From Candidatus Methanoperedentaceae archaeon (GTDB taxonomy: Archaea > Halobacteriota > Methanosarcinia > Methanosarcinales > Methanoperedenaceae): 5,287 nt of DNA. The notes under the pieces were generated by a model. That model was not told where the DNA came from. It saw only the letters and a list, made by a program, of their open reading frames with translations, and did no database searches. Of this stretch, positions 1 to 5,179 are shown piece by piece. Both the position numbers and the translations under genes were made by a program. How positions within the stretch are numbered: the stretch's first letter is position 1; the number at the start of each line of letters is the position of its first letter. The stretch lies in NCBI GenBank assembly GCA_013331375.1, contig DUGO01000245.1, forward strand, positions 4,843 through 10,129. The letters are read 5' to 3'.

Positions 1-175
1 GCGCATCAGCCCCCGCGTCCCTGAGAGCCTTATAGACCGCGTCAGCAGTAACAACTTCCCTCATGTTGCCTATATGTATCGGACCTGAGGGTGTGATGCC
101 AGATGCCACTGTATGCTTCTTTCCACGCGCAATAACCTCTTTCGCTATAACATCAGCCCAGTGTACGGTCTCCAT
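1..175 (-). CDS. lysS: Class I lysyl-tRNA synthetase, N-terminal fragment
   Basis: The enzyme charges tRNA-Lys with lysine in the cytoplasm, using ATP. Only the first 58 residues lie in the window; the rest continues past base 1. The translated start reads [14 protein letters not shown], then [18 protein letters not shown]. The HIGN tetrapeptide is the class I aminoacyl-tRNA synthetase signature that contacts ATP, and the HWADV start followed by the [13 protein letters not shown] block is typical of archaeal class I LysRS as opposed to the class II enzyme of most bacteria. The ATG at 175-173 is chosen because the frame stays open to a stop near 305-307 but holds no other ATG, GTG or TTG. A weak GAGG lies 5 nt ahead of it. 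The gene is divergent from the Fic gene and shares its upstream spacer. Identification is from recalled family motifs and is strong for so short a piece. Confidence 0.9.
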   Translation of the reverse strand, partial: METVHWADVIAKEVIARGKKHTVASGITPSGPIHIGNMREVVTADAVYKALRDAGADA

Positions 176-391
176 AGCAGCCTCTGCTATTGCATGCAGT
201 GTATTAATAGTTTCTTCAAAACAGGCGCTGCTTGCCTGACTGGATTTATCGGGTTCATCGTACGTATAATAGTCCAGAACAAATGTGAGGTAAACAAAGA
301 TAACTTAATCTACAATGCATTTAATACCTGTAAGTTAACTTTACTTAACTTAGAGGCAGGATACCGGGAATAACTAAAGGAACGTTATCTT
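176..391. promoter_or_regulatory. Divergent intergenic region between lysS and the Fic gene
   Basis: This AT-rich spacer must hold both divergent promoters. On the plus strand ATTTAATAC (319-327) is a plausible weak TATA box for the Fic gene and would start transcription near 345-352. On the minus strand ACTATTATACG (about 262-272) is a possible TATA box for lysS, giving a leader of roughly 65 nt. Neither is a close match to TTTATATA, so both are tentative. No RNA gene is visible. A plus-strand open frame at 113-373 runs antisense to lysS and shows no family features, so I do not call it. Confidence 0.4.
331..352. repeat. Inverted repeat, possible operator for the Fic gene
   Basis: TAAGTTAA (331-338) and TTAACTTA (345-352) are perfect 8-bp inverted arms around the 6-bp spacer CTTTAC. 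A third half-site-like copy, TAACTTA, lies at 301-307. The dyad sits just downstream of the candidate TATA box at 319-327 and about 40 bp before the Fic start codon, where a bound protein would block transcription start. The arms and positions are seen directly; the operator role is inference. Confidence 0.5.
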
Positions 392-1537
392 ATGAGCAGG
401 TCAGGCACATTTGTCAGGCAACCGGACGGGTACGAGGCGTTTGTGCCATCACCCCTCCCGCCCGATCCGCCTATCGAATACAGCGCCGAGCTCCGCAGCC
501 TGCTTTCGAGGGCAGACAGGGAGCTCGCGCGGCTGGACGGCATCACGACCGTGCTCCCCAATCCCGAGCTTTTCATCGCCATGTATGTGAAAAAAGAGGC
601 GATCCTGAGCTCACAGATAGAGGGGACGCAGGCATCTCTTGCTGGAATCCTTGAGTTTGAAGCTGCAATGACGCCCAGGGAAGACGTGAACGAGATAAAG
701 GAGGTCATCAACTACATCAAAGCCCTGAACCACGGGATGCACAGGCTTGACGAGCTTTCGCTCTCGGTCGAGCTGCTAAGGGAGCTCCACCGAACGCTCC
801 TTGAAGGCACGCGCGGGGCACGGAAAATACCCGGTGAGTTCAGGGGCATCCAGAACTACATAGGCGCGCCGGGGGCGACCATGCGGGAAGCCACCTTCGT
901 TCCACCGCCGCCCGATAAGGTCGCCCCAGCCATGGAAGAGCTTGAATCATTCATCAGTAGCGATGACGATATTCCACCGCTTGTGAAGATAGCTCTCATC
1001 CATGCCCAGTTCGAGACGATACATCCCTTCCTCGACGGGAACGGAAGGGTTGGCAGGCTCCTCATAACCCTGTACCTCTTCTGGAGAGCTGTATTGACGA
1101 GACCTATCCTGTACCTTAGCTTCTATCTCAAAAAGAACAGGAGCGAATACTACGACCTGCTAATGAAAGTCCGCAGGGAAGGCGCATGGGAGGACTGGAT
1201 AAAGTTCTTTCTCCGGGGCGTTGGCGAGACCTCGCAGGAGGCTGCGAACACAGCCAGGGAAATCATACGGCTGAAGGATGAGCTCGTAGCAAGGCTGTAT
1301 GAGAACTCAGTATCAAGCATCCATGCAGTCAGGCTCCTTGACCTGCTCTTTGAGACACCTGTGATAAGCACAGGTGAGGTGGGCAATAAGCTGCATGTGT
1401 CGGGCGTGACCGCTAACGAGCTTGTTCGGAGGTTCGTGAAGATAGGGATACTGAGGGAGGTCACGGGCAAGCAGAGGTACAAGAAGTATATGTTCAGGGA
1501 TTACGTGGACCTGATAGGGCGTGGGACTGAGGGATGA
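392..1537 (+). CDS. Fic-domain protein (probable AMP-transferase) with C-terminal winged helix
   Basis: Fic enzymes usually transfer AMP from ATP onto hydroxyl groups of target proteins; the target here is unknown. The 381 residues fall into three parts. A Fic_N-type region covers about 25-130 and contains S73-S-Q-I-E77-G78, matching the (S/T)xxxE(G/N) inhibitory motif, so this is a class II, self-inhibited Fic. The Fic core has a flap-like stretch near IPGEFRGIQNYIG (146-158) and the intact catalytic loop HPFLDGNGRVGR (211-222), with catalytic H211 and metal/ATP-binding D215, N217 and R222. A C-terminal segment (about 305-370) looks like a winged helix: a helix from 309, then STGEVGNKLHVSGVTANELV as helix-turn-helix, then basic residues. 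Length is typical of this family. No antitoxin partner gene is next to it, as expected when inhibition is built in. AAAGG about 11 nt before ATG 392 is a weak ribosome site. The fold is certain; the activity is inferred. Confidence 0.92.
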   Translation: MSRSGTFVRQPDGYEAFVPSPLPPDPPIEYSAELRSLLSRADRELARLDGITTVLPNPELFIAMYVKKEAILSSQIEGTQASLAGILEFEAAMTPREDVNEIKEVINYIKALNHGMHRLDELSLSVELLRELHRTLLEGTRGARKIPGEFRGIQNYIGAPGATMREATFVPPPPDKVAPAMEELESFISSDDDIPPLVKIALIHAQFETIHPFLDGNGRVGRLLITLYLFWRAVLTRPILYLSFYLKKNRSEYYDLLMKVRREGAWEDWIKFFLRGVGETSQEAANTAREIIRLKDELVARLYENSVSSIHAVRLLDLLFETPVISTGEVGNKLHVSGVTANELVRRFVKIGILREVTGKQRYKKYMFRDYVDLIGRGTEG

Positions 1538-1552
1538 GCGGGGGTAGGATGG

Positions 1553-1599
1553 ATAAATATTTAAAATATTGTAAACCTTTGGAATGGTAATCGGGAGGT
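1553..1599 (+). promoter_or_regulatory. Promoter and ribosome-binding site of the zinc-ribbon gene
   Basis: The very AT-rich stretch at 1553-1570, with TTTAAAAT at 1560-1567, follows the Fic stop by about 20 bp and fits an archaeal TATA box. A transcript start some 25 bp downstream would fall near 1588 and give a leader under 20 nt. GGGAGGT at 1593-1599 is a strong Shine-Dalgarno site 6 nt ahead of ATG 1606. This suggests the two membrane-protein genes have their own promoter rather than relying on Fic read-through. Confidence 0.6.
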
Positions 1600-1605
1600 A
1601 TAGTG

Positions 1606-1989
1606 ATGTATTGCAAAAATTGCGGCGCCCAGATGGATGATACTGCTGTGTTCTGCCAGAAATGCGGTGCGAGCCAGCAGCAGGCTACAGGAGGCGGAAA
1701 AGCAACAAAATATTGCTTTAACTGCGGAAACCTTATCGACGAACGGGCTGAACTGTGCCCGAAGTGCGGTGTTCGCCAGGCGGTCACAGCATATGTCAAG
1801 AAAGAACAGAAAGAGCCCTGGCTTGCAGCCCTCGCAAGCTTCCTGATACCGGGGCTGGGGCAACTCTACAACGGCGATTCGTTTTTCAAGGCTGCGCTGA
1901 TATTCTGCACTTCGTGGCTTATCCTGCCCTGGATATACGGGATTTATGACGCCTACACAGGGGCAAAAAAAATCAACGAACAGGGATAG
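1606..1989 (+). CDS. Double zinc-ribbon protein with TM2-like membrane hairpin
   Basis: This is a 127-residue membrane protein of unknown function. Two short zinc ribbons occupy the N-terminal half: C3-x2-C6 with C17-x2-C20, and C37-x2-C40 with C51-x2-C54, each followed by Gly (CGA, CGN, CGV), as in zinc_ribbon/zf-ribbon modules. After a charged linker (about 62-71), PWLAALASFLIPGLGQLYNG (71-90) carries the PGxGQxYNG signature of TM2-type proteins. A second hydrophobic segment (about 96-115) ends in a charged tail, giving a two-helix hairpin with the ribbons probably on the cytoplasmic side. ATG 1606 is preferred to GTG 1603 because it lies 6 nt, not 3, from GGGAGGT. The end overlaps the next gene. 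Such proteins are common in archaea, but no molecular role can be assigned from sequence. Confidence 0.88.
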   Translation: MYCKNCGAQMDDTAVFCQKCGASQQQATGGGKATKYCFNCGNLIDERAELCPKCGVRQAVTAYVKKEQKEPWLAALASFLIPGLGQLYNGDSFFKAALIFCTSWLILPWIYGIYDAYTGAKKINEQG

Positions 1990-2476
1990 GAGCAAGTCAA
2001 ATCCTATCGTATCAGACCTCAGGAAAGTGATAGATGAGGTTGGTGAAGACAGGGTACTTGCGCTGCTCGCTCACCACGAACCTGAACGGTTTGACAGAAC
2101 TATACTGGTAAGGTTTTCGGGAATGAGCATCCGGCTGTGCGCGCGATGCACCGGAATCTATCTCGGGATACTCTCAACTGTAGTCCTGTTCCTGTTCGGG
2201 CTTCGCCTCCCGCAGACCGCTGAGGTCGTGGTGGCTGCGTTTTTCCCGCTCCCGGCAATGCTGGACTGGAGCCTTGACAGATACGGGATCTGGAAGGGGG
2301 CAAATAGCTCCAGGCTCATCTCAGGGCTCATGGTGGGTGTCAGTTACGTGACCCTTTGGGCGCGTCTTTTCCGCGACCCGCTCGATGCTGTTGTCTGGTC
2401 TACCGCAATTTTCTATGTCGCTCTCGCTGTTCTTGTGCTTGCAACTGCAGGGACAGAAAAAGGCGCATCCGGTTGA
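1946..2476 (+). CDS. DUF2085-like membrane protein
   Basis: This is a predicted integral membrane protein of 176 residues with about four hydrophobic segments (about 66-88, 92-106, 124-142, 148-167). The block LCARCTGIYLG (64-74), preceded by HHEPERFDRT (43-52) and followed by DWSLDRYG (107-114) and N120/R123/SG127, matches the DUF2085 pattern of a Cys/His-Pro-Glu-Arg stretch, CARCxGIYLG and a Pro-Asp helix. In many members the first stretch contains Cys; here it has two His (H43, H44), so any metal site would be His/Cys based. Function of the family is unknown. ATG 1946 overlaps the zinc-ribbon gene by 44 bp and has no clear ribosome site. The first 15 residues (MTPTQGQKKS and on) look like frame-shifted neighbour sequence, so GTG 2027 (residue 28) is an alternative start. 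Co-transcription with the preceding gene is very likely. Confidence 0.78.
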   Translation: MTPTQGQKKSTNRDRSKSNPIVSDLRKVIDEVGEDRVLALLAHHEPERFDRTILVRFSGMSIRLCARCTGIYLGILSTVVLFLFGLRLPQTAEVVVAAFFPLPAMLDWSLDRYGIWKGANSSRLISGLMVGVSYVTLWARLFRDPLDAVVWSTAIFYVALAVLVLATAGTEKGASG

Positions 2477-2497
2477 AGTGAACGAGCCAACAGCATA

Positions 2498-2510
2498 AAA
2501 TTTTTTTATA
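2498..2510 (+). terminator. T-rich transcription terminator after the DUF2085-like gene
   Basis: A run of seven T (2501-2507) directly preceded by AAAA lies about 25 bp after the stop at 2474-2476. Archaeal RNA polymerase commonly terminates at such oligo-T tracts without needing a hairpin, and none is evident here. It sits just upstream of the next promoter, which fits the end of the two-gene unit. Confidence 0.5.
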
Positions 2511-2520
2511 ATTCGTCTCA

Positions 2521-2599
2521 GAAAAGCTTATATACTATTAAAATCGAAATGCGCTGCCGTAATGCGGTGGTGCCGCGTACGATAGCTGAGCCGTGGAGG
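2521..2599 (+). promoter_or_regulatory. Promoter, leader and ribosome site of the TULIP-like gene
   Basis: CTTATATA (2527-2534) is the best TATA-box match in the window and is preceded by the purine-rich GAAAAG, fitting a BRE. A start some 25-29 bp downstream would fall near 2555-2560, giving a leader of about 50 nt. That leader contains a small GC-rich hairpin: GCGG (2564-2567), loop TGGTG, CCGC (2573-2576). GGAGG (2595-2599) is a strong Shine-Dalgarno site 8 nt ahead of ATG 2608. Because the in-frame GTG at 2593 overlaps this site, it is unlikely to be the start. Confidence 0.72.
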
Positions 2600-2607
2600 A
2601 CTTTTAC

Positions 2608-4242
2608 ATGAAAACAGGTAACTTTGACATTGTAGTAGAAGCGAACGAAGAGCTTGTAAACAGGGCGGTTGGAGCGTTATTTTACAAAGGCTTCCTTGAC
2701 ATCAGGGGCAGCTATGGCATCCCTGTTGAAGACGTGCCCGCGTCGATGAGCGAGTTCACAAAGATAGACTATATGCTGAAGCTGAAGGACGGACCCACTG
2801 TGGACTTCATCCGGAGGGACAATGTGGGCATCCTCATTTCTGCGGAAGCCATATTTAACGTGCTTGACGGGATAGAGCTTGAGTTCGATGTTGATTTCTC
2901 TATCGAGGCGTCACTTGTCTATGACAGGAATACGAACAAGCTGGTCATAGACCTTTCAAAGGCAAAAATCAGCGATATAGATATTAACGACGAGTACGAC
3001 CTCCCGGTGAAGGTACTCAACAAGTTCAACGAGATAATCCGCAAAGCGATACAGGAAAACCTTACGGATAAGTACACAAGCATCGATGTCACCCCGACGC
3101 TGTTCTCGCTCGACCTGCCTGACATGCCGCCGGGAGACGAAAATAAGCTCACAATTAACATGGGCACGCTGAAAGTGCTTAACAACAATGTGGCAGCCGT
3201 ATGCGTAAATCTTCTCAATTACGCCGGAGGCAACACTGCGAGCGTGGTTGATTTCACAGAGGATAAAAACCTCGCTGTTGGCATCACGGAAAATGCCATG
3301 CACAGAGTCTTTGATTTCTGGTGGGACAGGACCACGAATCCCAAGAGCATCACTGCCAGCGATACGTACGATGTCCCTTACATCGACACATTCCTTAATT
3401 TCATCGGGGGTGCCACAAAAATCGCAACAGCACTCGCAACCCTGGGAATCCTTGAGACGGATTTCACGACAGAAGACGTGTGGATGGAGTACGGCGCCAC
3501 GGTCAGGTTCCGCAAGCCGGATTTCGACCTCAAGAGCGGCAACATACTCGAGGTGGACGGCAGCCTCCGCGTGGACGTATGGGCGACTGTGAAGGCACGG
3601 GTATCTATTTCGATTGAGGTCGATACAAGCGGGTTCATACCCGATGACTGGACACCCTGGGAAGACGATGTGGTTCTTGAAAAGAAGACGAGCGTCGTCA
3701 CCCTGCTCGGATTGCGCCTGAATGACCTCGGCGTCACAATCGACAAGGCGCAGGGGCATGTGTTCCTTGATAACGAGAACAGGCTTATGGGCGACCTTGA
3801 GGATATCGACCTGTCCATTGACCTGGGCAACGAATGGTACACCGCGCTGCCCGAGTATGTGCTGAACGTGATCATCGATTTCGTCGAAGGGCTGGTCGAG
3901 AGCTACATGCCGCCAATAGTGCTGTCTCCAGCGCTGATAACTGAGGACGTCCCCGGCACCGGGCTCGCCATAGAGGCTGACATTGACGTGCTGGACGTAT
4001 TTGATGATGAGGTCATAGTAGCTGCAGGCATAAAGGTCAAGGGGCTTCCGAGAAACATCACTCCTGTGCCGAGATACATAGCGAACACGAACCCCGAGGC
4101 GCTTGAGGTGCACAGGTCAGATTGCCCCTGGGTCGAGGAAATGAACGAGGAGCACAAGACCGGGTACTTCATCCTGTACGATGCCCTGAAGGACGGGTAT
4201 AACGGGTGCAAGTACTGCCTGCCCAAATATCATACGCGGTGA
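2608..4242 (+). CDS. Putative two-module TULIP/BPI-like protein with Ada-like zinc-binding tail
   Basis: I do not recognise a named family with certainty. The 544-residue acidic protein has no signal peptide or membrane helix, so as read it is cytoplasmic. It appears internally duplicated. Each half opens with a short strand and amphipathic helix (IVVEANEELVNRAVGALFYK, about 8-27; LAVGITENAMHRVFDFWWDR, 222-241), continues with long alternating polar/apolar strands, then a second long helix (about 132-152; about 412-432), and ends in a matching strand block (VTPTLFSLDLPD, 161-172; LSPALITEDVPG, 439-450). This order resembles the tubular lipid-binding (TULIP) fold of BPI/LBP proteins, where two such modules form a boomerang that holds lipids. 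Residues about 488-544 are separate: YIANTN, H502-R-S-D-C506, GYNGC534-KYC537 and H542, resembling Ada-like zinc-binding tails. A lipid or hydrophobic-ligand role is inference only. The gene has its own promoter; aroD follows after 44 bp. Confidence 0.6.
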   Translation: MKTGNFDIVVEANEELVNRAVGALFYKGFLDIRGSYGIPVEDVPASMSEFTKIDYMLKLKDGPTVDFIRRDNVGILISAEAIFNVLDGIELEFDVDFSIEASLVYDRNTNKLVIDLSKAKISDIDINDEYDLPVKVLNKFNEIIRKAIQENLTDKYTSIDVTPTLFSLDLPDMPPGDENKLTINMGTLKVLNNNVAAVCVNLLNYAGGNTASVVDFTEDKNLAVGITENAMHRVFDFWWDRTTNPKSITASDTYDVPYIDTFLNFIGGATKIATALATLGILETDFTTEDVWMEYGATVRFRKPDFDLKSGNILEVDGSLRVDVWATVKARVSISIEVDTSGFIPDDWTPWEDDVVLEKKTSVVTLLGLRLNDLGVTIDKAQGHVFLDNENRLMGDLEDIDLSIDLGNEWYTALPEYVLNVIIDFVEGLVESYMPPIVLSPALITEDVPGTGLAIEADIDVLDVFDDEVIVAAGIKVKGLPRNITPVPRYIANTNPEALEVHRSDCPWVEEMNEEHKTGYFILYDALKDGYNGCKYCLPKYHTR

Positions 4243-4249
4243 GAGGGAA

Positions 4250-4263
4250 CGATAAGCTTATCG
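4250..4263. promoter_or_regulatory. Perfect 14-bp palindrome overlapping the candidate aroD promoter
   Basis: CGATAAGCTTATCG is its own reverse complement. It lies 7 bp after the TULIP-like stop codon and ends 23 bp before the aroD ATG. Its core AAGCTTAT also occurs at the TATA box of the TULIP-like gene (2524-2531), so it probably contains the aroD TATA element (about 4256-4263). A transcript start about 25-29 bp downstream would land on the ATG. It could also serve as an operator or as a short mRNA hairpin at the end of the upstream transcript. Confidence 0.5.
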
Positions 4264-4286
4264 GCATTGCAGCCGCATGAACCTGC

Positions 4287-4973
4287 ATGAGATTCGGTGA
4301 CCGTGAGCTTTCTCCACCACTGGTAGTGGCTGCGATAGGCGACAGCCCTGAGGTAAGCGCGAAAAGGGCAAAACAGATGGGCGCAGACGTGCTGGAGCTT
4401 CGCATCGACCTTCTGGGCGCGACAGGTGCGGCTGATGTTGCCCGCACACTGGGACATCTCGGGCTGCCCATGATTGCGACCAACAGGCTTGCTGCGGAAG
4501 GCGGGAAATGGGATGGCAGCGAGGAGGAGCGGATTTCGGTGCTGCAATCCGTTCTCGGCTATTGTGATGCGGTTGACATAGAGCTGTGCGCAGAAAAAGC
4601 CCCCGCCGTGATAGATGATGTAAAACGCATGGGTAAGACGGTCATAGTCTCAAGCCATGATTTCAAGAGAACGCCATCGAGGAAAGAGATGGCTGCCATA
4701 CTTGAAAATGCCTTCAGCCTCGGCGCTGATATTGCAAAACTTGCGGTCACTCCCGCGTCGCTTGAGGACGTGCTAGCGCTCTTCGAAGTAACGCTCCATG
4801 CGGGGCGCCCGGTATGCACGATAGCCATGGGCGAGCTCGGCAGGCACACGCGCGCAGTGCTTCCCATATACGGTTCTGTGCTGACATACGGTTCCGCGGG
4901 CAAAGCCACGGCTCCGGGACAGATGAGGGTCGATGAGCTGGTTTCCGAGCTGCGGCTGCTCGGCGCAAAGTAA
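4287..4973 (+). CDS. aroD: Type I 3-dehydroquinate dehydratase
   Basis: The enzyme converts 3-dehydroquinate to 3-dehydroshikimate in the shikimate pathway for aromatic amino acids, through a Schiff-base lysine. The 228 residues match the length of archaeal type I enzymes. Active-site landmarks are present in order: E37 and R39 in LELRIDL, R67 in IATNR, the catalytic base H124 in VSSHDFKRTP, the Schiff-base lysine K151 in DIAKLAVTP, R189 aligned with the family Ser-Arg arginine, and SAGKATAPGQ (203-212) near the C-terminus, where A209, P210, G211 and Q212 form the closing loop. ATG 4287 has no Shine-Dalgarno site; the ATG at 4277 is in another frame and stops after 7 codons. The candidate promoter lies within 30 bp, so the message may be leaderless. 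No other shikimate gene is adjacent, so aroD stands alone here. Confidence 0.95.
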   Translation: MRFGDRELSPPLVVAAIGDSPEVSAKRAKQMGADVLELRIDLLGATGAADVARTLGHLGLPMIATNRLAAEGGKWDGSEEERISVLQSVLGYCDAVDIELCAEKAPAVIDDVKRMGKTVIVSSHDFKRTPSRKEMAAILENAFSLGADIAKLAVTPASLEDVLALFEVTLHAGRPVCTIAMGELGRHTRAVLPIYGSVLTYGSAGKATAPGQMRVDELVSELRLLGAK

Positions 4974-4992
4974 AAGTGATGCCTGATGAATT

Positions 4993-5057
4993 ATAGCCTA
5001 AATCTCAATTTTATTTATATCTTATAGTGATTAGATTTATACATTATCGCAGGCTAT
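4993..5057. repeat. Short inverted repeat flanking the cooS core promoter
   Basis: ATAGCCT (4993-4999) and AGGCTAT (5051-5057) are exact reverse complements 51 bp apart. Both candidate TATA boxes of the downstream gene lie between them. The placement suggests paired regulator sites, but 7-bp arms could arise by chance. Confidence 0.3.
5008..5043 (+). promoter_or_regulatory. Candidate promoter of the CO dehydrogenase gene
   Basis: TTTATATC (5014-5021) and TTTATACA (5036-5043) both resemble the archaeal TATA box and are 22 bp apart. They predict starts near 5042 or 5065, and therefore a leader of roughly 110-140 nt before ATG 5180. The upstream aroD stop is at 4971-4973, and this whole stretch is much richer in AT than the genes around it. 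Confidence 0.55.
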
Positions 5058-5175
5058 TTGATCTCTATTGGTTTGAGGGCACTGCAATGTACTATCGATC
5101 AAACCGGAACCGCACAGGAAACAAAGAAAAGCAGCCATGCTTTAAGTAGTCGCACGACTATTTGAGCAATGGAGG
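5057..5175 (+). promoter_or_regulatory. Structured 5' leader of the CO dehydrogenase gene
   Basis: Three stem-loops can be drawn by eye. Stem 1 is GGTTTGA (5070-5076) with TCAAACC (5099-5105) around a 22-nt loop. Stem 2 is AAAGCA (5128-5133) with TGCTTT (5138-5143) closing a GCCA loop. Stem 3 starts on the very next base: AAGTAGTC (5144-5151) with GACTATTT (5156-5163), one G-T pair, closing a GCAC loop. The strong Shine-Dalgarno site GGAGG (5171-5175) follows 7 nt later. Other pairings compete with stem 1 (TTTGATC at 5057-5063 with GATCAAA at 5097-5103). No known riboswitch class is recognised. A regulatory role is inference; complementarity is seen directly. Confidence 0.5.
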
Positions 5176-5179
5176 AGTC

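Noticed and set aside
113..373. Plus-strand open frame of 86 codons at the left end
   Set aside because: It runs antisense across the conserved lysS N-terminus and the divergent promoter spacer, contains no recognisable motif and has no ribosome site.
392..1537. Fic gene as part of a two-gene toxin-antitoxin module
   Set aside because: No small partner gene lies upstream or downstream in the same direction; the inhibitory SxxxEG motif is in the Fic protein itself.
1603..1608. GTG at 1603 as start of the zinc-ribbon protein
   Set aside because: It is only 3 nt from the GGGAGGT site; the adjacent ATG at 1606 has normal spacing and gives the usual MYCxxCG start.
1561..1995. Minus-strand open frame of 144 codons over the zinc-ribbon gene
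   Set aside because: It mirrors the CxxC-rich gene on the other strand, lacks a ribosome site and shows no family features.
2564..2576. GC-rich hairpin in the leader of the TULIP-like gene as a riboswitch
   Set aside because: A single 4-bp stem with a 5-nt loop, with an alternative pairing nearby, is too small to support more than a minor leader structure.
2593..2610. GTG at 2593 as start of the 544-residue protein
   Set aside because: The GGAGG at 2595-2599 would lie inside the coding region; ATG 2608 is ideally spaced 8 nt after it.
2956..4113. Minus-strand open frame of 385 codons inside the TULIP-like gene
   Set aside because: The plus strand has a promoter, a Shine-Dalgarno site, a coherent internal duplication and a Cys/His tail. 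The antisense translation is rich in His, Arg, Val and Cys without domain logic, typical of a shadow frame in a GC-biased gene.
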